Counted from the first letter of the stretch, positions 1-9,457 are shown. The stretch is DNA of 64,000 bases from Castellaniella denitrificans (GCF_042653765.1 NZ_JBHSEZ010000004.1:186001-250000), one strand, 5' to 3'. The notes: a model not told the origin generated them from the sequence alone. Program-made: numbers and translations.

Positions 1-164
1 ATCTTCCAGGCGGCCCAGCGCATCGCCTCCGTGACCTATGAGCCGCTGATCCTGTACGTGGAGGCGGCCCTGATCTACCTGGTGCTCTGCTCCTTCCTGT
101 CGGCCGCGCAGACCCGCCTGGAACGCCATTTCGGCCAGCACGCCGTCTTCACCGAGAGGCAGCG

Positions 165-168
<4 letters not shown>
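1..168 (+). CDS. Amino-acid ABC transporter permease, C-terminal end (partial)
   Basis: The open frame from the first base ends in TGA at 166-168 and gives about 55 residues. They include one hydrophobic helix (LILYVEAALIYLVLCSFLSA) followed by a basic tail. This is the usual end of a HisM/GlnP-type inner-membrane permease, and the following ATPase, whose ATG overlaps the stop (ATGA), supports that reading. The rest of the gene and the binding protein lie outside the window. The family assignment rests mainly on the neighbour, because the fragment alone is short. Confidence 0.75.
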
Positions 169-920
<752 letters not shown>

Positions 921-937
921 GACGGCCGCGGCGGTTC

Positions 938-1030
938 ATCAAGGATTGGGACATCCCTCCACCTCGCGGCCTGCGGGCCGCCCGGATTCGTCAGGCGTGG
1001 AATAGCCCGCAGGGGCAGTTCCACGTCCTG
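938..1030 (-). repeat. Dispersed ~92-nt hairpin repeat, copy A (within the 3' end of the DMT gene)
   Basis: On the minus strand this segment matches 54069-54160 without gaps. The 55-nt distal part (938-992) agrees at about 48 of 55 positions with 54106-54160. The proximal part (997-1024) can fold into a stem of GTGGAA and GCCC pairing with GGGC and TTCCAC, interrupted by two mismatches. Compared with the perfect hairpin of copy B, three stem pairs differ by compensatory changes (A-T to G-C, G-C to A-T, T-A to C-G). The copy encodes the last codons and the stop of the DMT transporter. Confidence 0.75.
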
Positions 1031-1910
1031 TCTCATCCAGCGCCGGCGCCGTTGCCGTGTATTTCGCCCCCGCCACGCAGGCCACGACGAAGGCGGTGAC
1101 CGCCAGCATGACCGGCGTGACGGGTTCGCCCAGCAGCCAGGCGGCCAGCATCAGGCCCATGAAGGGCTGCAGCAGCTGCAGCTGGCCGACGGCGGCGATG
1201 CCGCCCTGGGCCAGTCCCCGGTACCAGAAGATGAAACCCACCAGCATGCTGAAGACCGCCACGTAGGCCAGGCCGCCCCAGGCGGACGCGGCCACGCCGG
1301 TCCACACGGCCGGACGCAGGACCACGGCCAGGGGCAGGCTGACCGGCAGCGACAGCGCCAGCACCCAGCAGATGACCTGCCAGCCGCCCAGCCGGCGCGA
1401 CAGGCGGCCGCCTTCGGCGTAGCCATAGCCGCAGGTGACGATGGCGATCATCATCAGGGCGTCGGCGCCCAGCGAACCGGAGCCGTCCCGGCTGAGCGCG
1501 AACCCGGCCACCGAGGCCGCGCCCAGGACGGCGAACATCCAGAAGGCCCGGGAAGGCCGCTCGCCGCCCAGCCAGGTGCCGAAGATCGCCGTCGCCAGCG
1601 GCAGCAGGCCGATGAAGACCAGGGAATGCGCCGAAGTGATGGTGCGCAGGGCCAGGGCGGAAAACAGGGGAAAGCCGAACACCACCCCGAAAGCCACCAG
1701 CAGCAGGGTGCGCAGGTCGGCCCGCCCGGGCCGGGGGCTGCGTGTGAGGGCCAGCGCGGCCAGGGCCAGCAGGCCGGCCAGGGCGGCCCGCGCCGCCGTG
1801 ACGAACAGGGGGTCGAGCCCCAGGACGGCCAGCCGGGTCGCCGGCAGCGAACCGCTGAAGATCGCGACGCCGATCATGCCGTTGATCCAGCCGCGCGTGG
1901 TGGTGTTCAT
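939..1910 (-). CDS. EamA/DMT-family exporter
   Basis: This 323-residue protein of the drug/metabolite transporter superfamily has about ten hydrophobic helices in two EamA repeats, for example GMIGVAIFSGSLPATRLAVL at the start. It probably exports a small metabolite or amino acid across the inner membrane. The ATG at 1908-1910 follows a GGAAG ribosome site, although the frame stays open far upstream. It is transcribed divergently from a MocR regulator, a common pairing in which the regulator controls the exporter. The hydrophilic C-terminal tail (about 25 residues) is encoded by a dispersed repeat and is probably not part of the conserved fold. Confidence 0.88.
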   Translation of the reverse strand: MNTTTRGWINGMIGVAIFSGSLPATRLAVLGLDPLFVTAARAALAGLLALAALALTRSPRPGRADLRTLLLVAFGVVFGFPLFSALALRTITSAHSLVFIGLLPLATAIFGTWLGGERPSRAFWMFAVLGAASVAGFALSRDGSGSLGADALMMIAIVTCGYGYAEGGRLSRRLGGWQVICWVLALSLPVSLPLAVVLRPAVWTGVAASAWGGLAYVAVFSMLVGFIFWYRGLAQGGIAAVGQLQLLQPFMGLMLAAWLLGEPVTPVMLAVTAFVVACVAGAKYTATAPALDETGRGTAPAGYSTPDESGRPAGREVEGCPNP

Positions 1911-1982
1911 CCGTGCTTCCTTTTTCCGTACGGGGGTAGGCGAGGACTCCAGCTTGCCTTGCCCTCCGGACGGAATCCAGAT

Positions 1983-2014
1983 ACAGTGCAGTACAGTATC
2001 CTGAAACTGTACTG
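1983..2014. promoter_or_regulatory. Probable MocR operator in the DMT/mocR divergent region
   Basis: CAGTACAGT (1989-1997) and ACTGTACTG (2006-2014) form a perfect 9-bp inverted repeat separated by 8 bases. The left arm is also part of a run of ACAGT/GCAGT/ACAGT direct repeats starting at 1983. MocR/PdxR-type regulators are known to bind combined direct and inverted repeats between themselves and the target gene, which is where this lies. Binding is inferred. Confidence 0.7.
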
Positions 2015-2060
2015 ATCGAATCTCACCGACCCGTCCCCGACCCGGGGATGGCCGCCGCCC

Positions 2061-3464
2061 ATGGATACCCCGCTCCCTCCTGCCCCGGGCCGCACCACCG
2101 GCATCATGCGGTTCGTGCGCCAGCGCATCGCGGCCCGCGAATGGCCGCCCGGCTCGCGCCTGCCGTCCCTGCGGGCCATGGCGCAGCAGCACGGCGTCTC
2201 CAAGTCCACCGTCGTCGAGGCCTACGACCGCCTGGCGGCCGAAGGCGCCATCCGCGCGCGCGCCGGCGCCGGCTTCTACGTCGCCGGGCCCCTCGCCCCG
2301 CTGGCGCTGGCGGAAATCGGTCCGCGCCTGGACCGCCAGATCGATCCCCTGTGGGTGTCGCGCCAGTCGCTGGATCTCGGCGCCCAGGCCCTGAAGCCCG
2401 GCTGCGGCTGGCTGCCCGACGACTGGATGCCCCGGGACGCCATCCGCCGCGCCCTGCGGCGGGTCGCGCGCGATCCGGACGCCCCGCTGACGGACTACGC
2501 CCCCGCCCTGGGCCTGCCGGCGCTGCGCACCCAGATCGCCCGGCACCTGGGCACGCGCGGCCTCGCGGTCGATCCCCGCCACATCCTGCTGACCGATTCC
2601 GGCACCCAGGCCGTGGACCTGCTGTGCCGCTTCCTGATCGAGCCGGGCGACGCCGTCCTGGTGGACGACCCCTGCTATTTCAACTTCCTGGCGCTGCTGC
2701 GCGCGCACCGGGTCCGCATCGTCGGGGTGCCCCACACGCCCGACGGTCCGGACATGGACCGCTTCGAGGCCGCCCTGCGGGAACACCGCCCGCGCCTCTA
2801 CGTCAGCAACGCCGGACCGCACAACCCGACGGGCGCCCGCCTGTCGGCCGCCAAGGCGCGGCGCATCCGGGCGCTGGCGCGCGACCACGATCTGATCCTG
2901 ATCGAGGACGACATCTTCGGCGATTTCGAATCCCGGCCCTCGGCCCGGCTGGCGGCCGACGACAGCCGCGACCGGGTCGCTCAGGTCGGCAGTTTTTCCA
3001 AGACCCTGTCCGCCAGCCTGCGCTGCGGCTACCTGATCGCGCGCGAGGACTGGCTGGACGCCCTGGCCGACCTGCGCACCGCGACGACGTTCTCCGGCGC
3101 CGGCCTGACCCAGGCCGTCATCGCCCGGCTGCTGCTCGACGGCGCCTGGCAGCAGCACACGCGGCTGCTGCGCCAGCGCCTGGCGCAGGCCATGCCCCGC
3201 GCGATCCGCCTGCTGGACGCGCTGGGCCTGCGGCCCTGGCACGAGCCCGAGGACGGCATGTTCCTGTGGTGCCGGCTGCCGGCCGGCATCGACGGCGCGC
3301 GCCTGGCGCAGGCGGGCCTGCAGCAGGGCCTGATGCTGGCGCCCGGCAACGTCTTCAGCCAGTCGCAGGCGGCCGGAAACATGATGCGGTTCAACGTGTC
3401 GCAGATGGACGATCCCCGCCTGCCCGATCGTCTGGCTACACTGATCAGGACCTGTCCGCGCTGA
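2061..3464 (+). CDS. MocR-family transcriptional regulator (GntR HTH fused to aminotransferase fold)
   Basis: This 467-residue protein has an N-terminal GntR-type winged helix (about residues 10-78, with the typical GSRLPSLRAMAQQHGVSKST stretch) joined to a class I aminotransferase-like domain. The PLP-binding lysine is K314 in SFSKTL, and the NAGPHNPTG and DDIF elements of the fold are present. Such proteins sense PLP or an amino compound and usually activate a neighbouring exporter or biosynthetic gene. Here the likely target is the divergent DMT exporter. The ATG at 2061 is chosen because the domain starts immediately after it. Confidence 0.93.
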   Translation: MDTPLPPAPGRTTGIMRFVRQRIAAREWPPGSRLPSLRAMAQQHGVSKSTVVEAYDRLAAEGAIRARAGAGFYVAGPLAPLALAEIGPRLDRQIDPLWVSRQSLDLGAQALKPGCGWLPDDWMPRDAIRRALRRVARDPDAPLTDYAPALGLPALRTQIARHLGTRGLAVDPRHILLTDSGTQAVDLLCRFLIEPGDAVLVDDPCYFNFLALLRAHRVRIVGVPHTPDGPDMDRFEAALREHRPRLYVSNAGPHNPTGARLSAAKARRIRALARDHDLILIEDDIFGDFESRPSARLAADDSRDRVAQVGSFSKTLSASLRCGYLIAREDWLDALADLRTATTFSGAGLTQAVIARLLLDGAWQQHTRLLRQRLAQAMPRAIRLLDALGLRPWHEPEDGMFLWCRLPAGIDGARLAQAGLQQGLMLAPGNVFSQSQAAGNMMRFNVSQMDDPRLPDRLATLIRTCPR

Positions 3465-3540
3465 TCATGGCGGCGCCGGACCGGCCGGCGCGTCCGGCGC
3501 CACTCCCCATTCCCCGAACTTCCGATCCCGACAAACGATC

Positions 3541-4323
3541 ATGCTCCCCCCGTCCGACACCGAAGTGCTCAACGCGTTCAAGGGTTCCCTGCGCGCCCAG
3601 ATCGACACCCTGCCGCCCGCCTGGAAATCCGCGCTGGATGCCCCCCACCTGCGGGGCATCCTGGACCGGCTCGACGCGATGCTGGCCGAACGGCTGGCCG
3701 CCGGGGCCTGCATCTTCCCCTTGCGGCCCTTCCGCGCCCTGACCGAAGTCCCGCCGGACGCGGTCCAGGTGGTGATCGTCGGCCAGGATCCCTATCACGG
3801 GCCGAACCAGGCCCAGGGCCTGGCGTTTTCGGTGCCGGATTTCTGCCCCACGCCGCCCAGCCTGCGCAACATGTTCAAGGAGCTCGCCCAGGAATACGGC
3901 GAACCCGAACAGCCGCCGCGCAACAGCCTGGTGCGCTGGGCGCGCCAGGGCGTGCTGCTGCTGAACACCTCGCTCACCGTCGAGGCCCACCAGCCCGCCT
4001 CGCACGCCAAGAAAGGCTGGGAGCACATCACCGACGCCCTGATCATGCGGGTGCTGCGCGAGGCCCGCCCCAAGGTCCTGCTGCTCTGGGGCTCGCATGC
4101 CCAGGCGCGGCGCGCGCTGCTGGACATGCAGCCCCCGGCCGGTCCGGTCGAAGTGCTGATGGCCAACCACCCCTCGCCCCTGTCCGCCCTGCGCCCGCCG
4201 CGCCCCTTCATCGGCTGCGGCCATTTCCGCCAGGCCAACGACTGGCTTCAGGCGCACGGGGAATCAGGCATCGACTGGATGCTGGCCCGCACGCCCGCGG
4301 CCGCCCCCGGCTACGGCGGCTGA
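3541..4323 (+). CDS. ung: Uracil-DNA glycosylase (family 1)
   Basis: Ung excises uracil from DNA to start base-excision repair in the cytoplasm. The 260-residue product carries the catalytic water-activating motif GQDPYHGP (residues 81-88, catalytic D83) and the minor-groove loop HPSPLSALR (H210), both diagnostic of family 1. LLLNTSLTV and LLWGSHA are also typical. The last 60 nt overlap the 3' end of the convergent diguanylate cyclase gene. A C-terminal extension after the usual end (DWMLARTPAAAPGYGG) may reflect that overlap. Confidence 0.97.
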   Translation: MLPPSDTEVLNAFKGSLRAQIDTLPPAWKSALDAPHLRGILDRLDAMLAERLAAGACIFPLRPFRALTEVPPDAVQVVIVGQDPYHGPNQAQGLAFSVPDFCPTPPSLRNMFKELAQEYGEPEQPPRNSLVRWARQGVLLLNTSLTVEAHQPASHAKKGWEHITDALIMRVLREARPKVLLLWGSHAQARRALLDMQPPAGPVEVLMANHPSPLSALRPPRPFIGCGHFRQANDWLQAHGESGIDWMLARTPAAAPGYGG

Positions 4324-5484
4324 GGCGTCCCCTTCCGGATCGCCGGTCCACAGGCGGGCGCAGTCGCGCCCGGCGTCCTTCGCCTGGTACATCGCCTGGT
4401 CCGCCCGGGCCAGCAGCAGGCCCAGTTCATTGCCGCCTTGCGGCGCGCAGACGATGCCGATGCTCGCGCTCAGGGGCTCGCAGATCCGGCAATCGCATTC
4501 CCGAAGATGGCCGCGGATCCGCTCCGCAAGGCCCAGGGCGCCCTCGGCGTCCATGTCCGGCGCCAGGATCACGAATTCCTCGCCGCCGATGCGCGCGCAC
4601 AGGTCGCCCTTGCGCACGGCGCGGCGCAACACCCCCGCGAAAGCCGCCAGCACCCGGTCGCCGGCCTCGTGCCCGCAGCTGTCGTTGATCCGCTTGAAGC
4701 GGTCCAGGTCGCACATCAGCAGGGCGACGGTCCGCCCCTGGGCCAGGGATTCCCGCAGCATGCCGCCGCCCCGCTCGTACAGGGCGCGCCGATTGGCCAG
4801 GTCGGTCAGGGCATCGTGCAGGGCCGCATGCCGGTACCGGCGCTCCGAGCGCGCGCCCACCATCATCAGGACGGCGAAGGCCACGCCGATGAAGAACAGC
4901 ATGCCCTCGAACACCGCCATCGGAAAATCGAAGCGCAGCCGTCCCGGTTCGGGCCCCGACAGGGACACCACGGCCATGCGGGCCGCGGTCAGCAGACCAT
5001 GCAGCAACAGGATGCCGGACGGCAGGACGGCCAGCCGCGTGTCCCCCTTCCCGCGCGGACCGAACCCCAGTTCCCACAGGGACGCCCCGGTGTAGGCCAG
5101 GGTCGGCAAGCCGTACGCGACGACGCGCGCCACACTCGAGGACACGAACCCGGGCCACAGGCAGACCAGGCACCAGGCCAGCGGGCCGGCCACGATCCAC
5201 GGCCACAGCGGCGGCTTCCCGGAAAATGCCCGCAGGCCGGTCCAGACGCAGGCATGGGCCAGGATCAGCAGGGCGCCGAAACTGGTCACCGACCGCTGCC
5301 AGGCGCCGCCCGGGTCCGCCACCCCCAGCAGGAACCCCGCTCCGATGAGCAGCAGCGCGACGCCGGTCCACCCCAGCGTCCGGTCGCGGCGGCCCAGCAG
5401 GGTCGCCGCCAGGATCAGCCCGCCCACCAGCAGCAGGATCGGAATCTCCGCGATCAGCAGCGTGCGCGGGTCCAGGCGGCCCAC
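4264..5484 (-). CDS. Membrane-anchored GGDEF diguanylate cyclase (downstream copy)
   Basis: This 406-residue protein has about six N-terminal membrane helices (residues 8-195) and a GGDEF domain near 220-380. The active-site motif is GGEEF (300-304), and an inhibitory I-site RKGD lies five residues before it, so it should be an active, product-inhibited c-di-GMP synthase. It starts with GTG at 5482-5484, one base after the TGA of the upstream paralogue, and the two align end to end. The pair is a tandem duplication in one operon. The low-complexity tail overlaps ung. Confidence 0.9.
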   Translation of the reverse strand: MGRLDPRTLLIAEIPILLLVGGLILAATLLGRRDRTLGWTGVALLLIGAGFLLGVADPGGAWQRSVTSFGALLILAHACVWTGLRAFSGKPPLWPWIVAGPLAWCLVCLWPGFVSSSVARVVAYGLPTLAYTGASLWELGFGPRGKGDTRLAVLPSGILLLHGLLTAARMAVVSLSGPEPGRLRFDFPMAVFEGMLFFIGVAFAVLMMVGARSERRYRHAALHDALTDLANRRALYERGGGMLRESLAQGRTVALLMCDLDRFKRINDSCGHEAGDRVLAAFAGVLRRAVRKGDLCARIGGEEFVILAPDMDAEGALGLAERIRGHLRECDCRICEPLSASIGIVCAPQGGNELGLLLARADQAMYQAKDAGRDCARLWTGDPEGDASAAVAGGGRGRAGQHPVDA

Positions 5485-5485
5485 G

Positions 5486-6691
5486 TCAGGCCTCGACGGA
5501 AGACGATGCGGCTCCGGCGGCGCGCGGCCGCGCGGCCGGGGCGGGCACGCGGCCGGCCGACTGGCGGACGCAATCCCGCCCCGAGGCCTTGGCTTCGTAC
5601 AGCGCCCGGTCGGCGCAGGCCAGCAGGCGGTCGAGGTCGTGTCCGTCCACCGACGCGCAGGCGATGCCGATGCTCACGCTCAGGCGGCCGGTCGTCCGGG
5701 AGGCGCGTTCCGCCAGGCCGCGGCGGATCCGGTCCGCCAGGTCCAGGGCGCTCAGGGGGCCCAGGTTCGGCGCCAGGACGACGAATTCCTCGCCGCCGAT
5801 GCGCGCGCACAGATCGCCCGCGCGCACCCGGGCGCGCAGGACGTCCGCGAACAGGGCCAGGACACGGTCGCCCGCGTCGTGCCCGCGCTCGTCGTTGATG
5901 CGCTTGAACCAGTCCAGGTCGCACATCAGCAGGGTCATGTCCCGGCCCTCGCGCCGCGCCCGCGCCAGGGCCTCGGCGCCCTGCTCGAACAGGGCGCGCC
6001 GGTTGGGCAGCCGGGTCAGGGCATCGTGCAGGGCCGCATGGCGGTACCGCCGTTCCTCCCGCGCGCGCACCAGGATCAGGACACCGAAGGACAGACTGAT
6101 GCTGAACAGGATGCCTTCCAGTATGGTCACGGTGAAATCCGGCCACAGCAGCCAGGACATGCCCGGCACCCGGACGGCCGCCACCACGCGATAGAGATAG
6201 AACAGGCCATGGGCGGCCAGCACGATCAGCAAGGGGAACACCGATCCGGCGTCCTCGCGCCGCTCGGGCCACAGTTCCCGGCCGGCCGCCACGAGATAGC
6301 CGATCGACAGCAGGGAAAAGACCAGGAGCCGCGCGGCGTCCGAGGCCATGAACCACGGCCACAGGCACAGCATGAACCAGACCGCCGCCCCCGCCAGCAA
6401 CACCCGCCCGCGCGCGGCCCGGCCGACGTAGACCCGCAGGCCCGCCCAGACGCAGGCGTGCCCGGTGATCAGCAGCATGTTGGACACCATGATCACCGGA
6501 TCCCGCCAGCCGGGCACCCCGCGCGCGATGCTGATCACGAAACCCGTCCCGCCGATCAGCAGGGCGCCCGACATCCACAGCAGCGTGCGGTCGCGCCGCC
6601 CCTGCAGGGCGGCCAGCAGCATCAGCCCGCCCACGAGAAACAGCACGAAGGATTCAACGATCAGCAGAGTGCGGGCATCCAGGTTCAGCAT
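5486..6691 (-). CDS. Membrane-anchored GGDEF diguanylate cyclase (upstream copy)
   Basis: This 401-residue paralogue of the next gene has the same layout: hydrophobic helices to about residue 200 and then a GGDEF domain with GGEEF (299-303) and I-site RAGD. I place the start at the ATG at 6689-6691 (MLNLDARTLL), because it aligns with the start of the paralogue (GRLDPRTLL) and has an AGAAGG ribosome site about 10 bases upstream. A longer TTG start at 6739 has no support. No separate sensory domain besides the membrane part is visible, so the signal is unknown. Confidence 0.9.
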   Translation of the reverse strand: MLNLDARTLLIVESFVLFLVGGLMLLAALQGRRDRTLLWMSGALLIGGTGFVISIARGVPGWRDPVIMVSNMLLITGHACVWAGLRVYVGRAARGRVLLAGAAVWFMLCLWPWFMASDAARLLVFSLLSIGYLVAAGRELWPERREDAGSVFPLLIVLAAHGLFYLYRVVAAVRVPGMSWLLWPDFTVTILEGILFSISLSFGVLILVRAREERRYRHAALHDALTRLPNRRALFEQGAEALARARREGRDMTLLMCDLDWFKRINDERGHDAGDRVLALFADVLRARVRAGDLCARIGGEEFVVLAPNLGPLSALDLADRIRRGLAERASRTTGRLSVSIGIACASVDGHDLDRLLACADRALYEAKASGRDCVRQSAGRVPAPAARPRAAGAASSSVEA

Positions 6692-6795
6692 CGGGCCATC
6701 GCCTTCTTTTTCCTGTCCGGAAAACCCGGATTGTTTCAAAGCATTTCACGTCTGAAATGCCTATGATGATAGACGGAATAACCCTGGAATTTTAG

Positions 6796-7275
6796 ATGAC
6801 GATCGAATCCGTCCGACGGTTTTTCGCCCGGCACGCCCCCGACCTGGACATCCTCGAACTGGAGCAGAGCACCGCCACCGTCGCCCTCGCGGCCGAGGCC
6901 CATGGCGTGGCGCCCGGCCAGATCGCCAAGACGCTGTCCCTGCGGACGGGCGACTCCGTCGTCCTGGTGGTGGCGCGGGGCGACGCGCGCCTGGACAATC
7001 GCAAGCTCAAGCAGGCCTTCGGCGGCCGCGTCAAGATGCTGCCCGCCGACGAAGTCGCCGACCTGACCGGCCATCCGGTGGGCGGCGTCTGCCCCTTCGG
7101 CCTGGCCCGGCCGCTGCCGGTCTACTGCGACGTCAGCCTGCGCGATTTCGACGTCGTCATGCCGGCGGCGGGCTCCATCAGCAGCGCCGTGCGCATCGAT
7201 CCCGAACGCCTGGCCCGGCTGACCGGCGCATCCTGGGTGGACGTGTGCCAGGCGGCCGTCCCCGCGGACGCCTGA
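6796..7275 (+). CDS. YbaK/EbsC-family aminoacyl-tRNA deacylase
   Basis: This 159-residue single-domain protein belongs to the YbaK/ProX family, which hydrolyses mischarged tRNAs (typically Cys- or Ala-tRNAPro) in trans. Family features include AKTLSLRTGDSVVLVVARGD, with the central lysine, DNRKLKQAFG, and GHPVGGVCPFGL near residue 95. The gene stands alone between the GGDEF operon (divergent) and a convergent DUF2520 gene. Which tRNA it edits cannot be read from sequence. Confidence 0.9.
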   Translation: MTIESVRRFFARHAPDLDILELEQSTATVALAAEAHGVAPGQIAKTLSLRTGDSVVLVVARGDARLDNRKLKQAFGGRVKMLPADEVADLTGHPVGGVCPFGLARPLPVYCDVSLRDFDVVMPAAGSISSAVRIDPERLARLTGASWVDVCQAAVPADA

Positions 7276-7293
7276 ACACCCCGTCGTCCCGCT

Positions 7294-8232
7294 TCAACGG
7301 TCCGCGGGTTCATCCAGGACCCGTTCGACGCCTTCGGCGCCGGCCGCGTCCAGCCGCCCGGCCTGGCGCGCCAGGACCACGCCCCGGCGGCACAGTCGGT
7401 CGTACAGGTCGCGCATGTCCGGATCGACCTCCTGCAGCGCCTGGCGGTGCAGGCGCACCGTCCCCGCGTCCCCGCGCGACACCGGACCCGGCATGCCCGC
7501 CGCCACGCCGCTGCGTTCCAGGGATTCCAGCGTGCCCCGCAAAAGCGGCAGCAGCGCGTCCAGCGCCTGCCGTTCCGTCGCTCCCCAGGACTGCCACAGG
7601 CGCACCGCCTCGCCCAGCAGGGCGTGGACGTGCTGGGACGCGTAGCCCCCCGAGGCGTGGTAGCGCACGCGTGCGCCCGGCGGCAGGCTCAGGCCGACGC
7701 AGCCCAGGCGCTGAGCCAGTTCGTGCAGCAAGGCGTCCAGCGGCGGCTCCGCCTCGATGGCCACGGTGCAGCCCGGCAGGCTGGCGAGCGCCGCCCCGGG
7801 GTCCGCGCCGAAGGCCTGCATGGGATGGAAGCCGCCGATCAGCGCGCCCGCCTCGGCGGCGGGCCGCAACGCGGCAACGGGCGTGGCCCCGCTGCAATGC
7901 GCCACCGCCTGGCCCGCGCGCCAGGGCACGGCGCGCGCGATCCCGGCGATCAGGGCATCGGGCGAGGTGAGGAACACCAGGTCGCAATCCCGCGCCACGG
8001 TGTCGGGATCGCCGACCTGGCAATCCGGCAGCGATTCCGCCAAGGCCCGGGCGCTGGCGTCGGAGCGGCTGGCGACCCGGACGACCGGGACGCCGGCCGC
8101 CCGCAGGGCCAGGGACAGCGCCCGCGCCAGCCGGCCCGCGCCGATGAAGCCGACCCGCGGCGCCCCGGGCTCGGGCGGCGTCCACGCCGCCGCCGGGCGC
8201 ATCGATGTCCTGGATTCCTTCGATTCTTCCAT
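7294..8232 (-). CDS. Rossmann-fold / DUF2520 oxidoreductase
   Basis: The 312-residue product has an N-terminal NAD(P)-binding Rossmann fold (VGFIGAGRLARAL near residue 28) and a C-terminal helical DUF2520 domain (YHASGGYASQHVHALLGEA). The family resembles pyrroline-5-carboxylate reductase and ketopantoate reductase, but no substrate is firmly known. I use the ATG at 8232 (GAGG nine bases upstream). An internal ATG at 8202 with a closer AGGA is equally possible and would remove ten weakly conserved residues. Confidence 0.82.
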   Translation of the reverse strand: MEESKESRTSMRPAAAWTPPEPGAPRVGFIGAGRLARALSLALRAAGVPVVRVASRSDASARALAESLPDCQVGDPDTVARDCDLVFLTSPDALIAGIARAVPWRAGQAVAHCSGATPVAALRPAAEAGALIGGFHPMQAFGADPGAALASLPGCTVAIEAEPPLDALLHELAQRLGCVGLSLPPGARVRYHASGGYASQHVHALLGEAVRLWQSWGATERQALDALLPLLRGTLESLERSGVAAGMPGPVSRGDAGTVRLHRQALQEVDPDMRDLYDRLCRRGVVLARQAGRLDAAGAEGVERVLDEPADR

Positions 8233-8373
8233 CCGTCTTTTCCTCGTCCCGATCCCGCCAGCCGTCCGCTCACGCCCCGCGGGCCACGGACCGGAGGGCG
8301 CCGCGCGTGAAGTCCCTATAATTGTAGGCTCGCGCGCCCGGCATGCCCCGCCGCCCCACCCTGCTTCCCGATC

Positions 8374-9066
8374 ATGTCCTCCGCCTCGAATCCGCTTTCG
8401 ATCCCCAGCCTGACCGCCCCCGTCGCCATGGGCTACGTGCCGCTGGGCGCGGTCTTCGGCTTCCTGTTCGTGCAGGCCGGCGGCTCCGGCTGGCTGGCCC
8501 TGGCGTCCAGCCTGCTGATCTATGCCGGCGCCGCCCAGTTCATGATGGTGCCGATGCTGGCCGCCGGCCTGCCGATCAGCGCCATCGTCCTGGCGACCCT
8601 GGTGCTGAACCTGCGCCACGTGTTCTACGGCCTGTCCCTGCTGAACACTCTGCCGGCCAGCCGCTGGCGGCGCTGGTACTGCATTTTCGCCCTGACCGAC
8701 GAGACCTATTCCGTCCTGACGGCGCTGCCCGCCCGGGAGCGGGCGCCGCGCATGGCCCTGATCAGCGCCCTGAACCAGGGCTGGTGGGTGCTCGGCACCG
8801 CGCTGGGCGCCGTGCTGGGCGCCCAGGCCCAGGTCGGCCTGGCCGGACTGGACTTCGTGCTGGCGGCCCTGTTCGCCGTGCTGGCCGTCGAGCAATGGCG
8901 CGCCCGGCGCGACGCCGTGCCGATCTGGATCGCGGCCGCCGCCTACGCCGCCGGCTGCGTCCTGATGCCGTCCCAGGCGCTGGCCATCGCCATCGCGCTC
9001 AGTCTACTGGCCGCCGCCCTGAGGCCCGCCCGGCCCGCGCCGGCCGCCGGAGCCGCCCATGACTGA
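8374..9066 (+). CDS. azlC: AzlC-family branched-chain amino-acid exporter, large subunit
   Basis: This 230-residue inner-membrane protein has the AzlC opening (PVAMGYVPLGAVFGFLFVQAG) and the LNLRHVFYGLSLL motif. With AzlD it exports branched-chain amino acids or analogues. The azlD start overlaps its last 8 bases, the normal arrangement for this pair. A TATAAT at 8317-8322 lies upstream but has no convincing -35 partner. Confidence 0.93.
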   Translation: MSSASNPLSIPSLTAPVAMGYVPLGAVFGFLFVQAGGSGWLALASSLLIYAGAAQFMMVPMLAAGLPISAIVLATLVLNLRHVFYGLSLLNTLPASRWRRWYCIFALTDETYSVLTALPARERAPRMALISALNQGWWVLGTALGAVLGAQAQVGLAGLDFVLAALFAVLAVEQWRARRDAVPIWIAAAAYAAGCVLMPSQALAIAIALSLLAAALRPARPAPAAGAAHD

Positions 9067-9379
9067 CACCGGCTACGTCCTGACCGCCATCGCGCTGATG
9101 GCCCTCGTGACCATCTTCCTGCGCGCCCTGCCCTTCATCGCCGGCCACTGGCTGCGCCGCCACCCCATCGTCCACAAGCTCGGCGACTCGCTGCCCCTGT
9201 CGATCATGGTCCTGCTGCTGATCGACACCGCGGCCGGCCAGGCGCGCGGGCACGACGGCCTGCCCTGGCAAGAGCTGGCCGCCGTGGTCCTGGTGGTCCT
9301 GCTGCAATGGCGCACGCGCCAGACGCTGCTGAGCATCGCGGCGGGGACCGCGCTGTACGTGGGGCTGCGGGCGCTGTAG
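9059..9379 (+). CDS. azlD: AzlD-family branched-chain amino-acid exporter, small subunit
   Basis: This 106-residue membrane protein has four hydrophobic segments and the AzlD pattern TIFLRALPFIAG near residue 20 and PLSIMVLLLID near 48. It is the obligate partner of AzlC, and the start codon overlaps the azlC end by 8 nt. Length is typical for AzlD. Confidence 0.93.
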   Translation: MTDTGYVLTAIALMALVTIFLRALPFIAGHWLRRHPIVHKLGDSLPLSIMVLLLIDTAAGQARGHDGLPWQELAAVVLVVLLQWRTRQTLLSIAAGTALYVGLRAL

Positions 9380-9457
9380 CAGGCCCCGGGCCACGCCGAC
9401 CGCCCGGCGCAGCCCCTACAATCGGGATATCGCCCTCTTCTTCCAGGAGCCCTCCCC

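Noticed and set aside
939..3242. Very long minus-strand open frame (767 codons) over the DMT gene and the MocR gene
   Set aside because: Only the part from 1910 down matches a protein family. The rest is the antisense of the MocR gene in GC-rich sequence.
8317..8322. TATAAT as promoter of azlC
   Set aside because: No -35-like hexamer at 16-18 bases on either strand, so it is not listed as a promoter.
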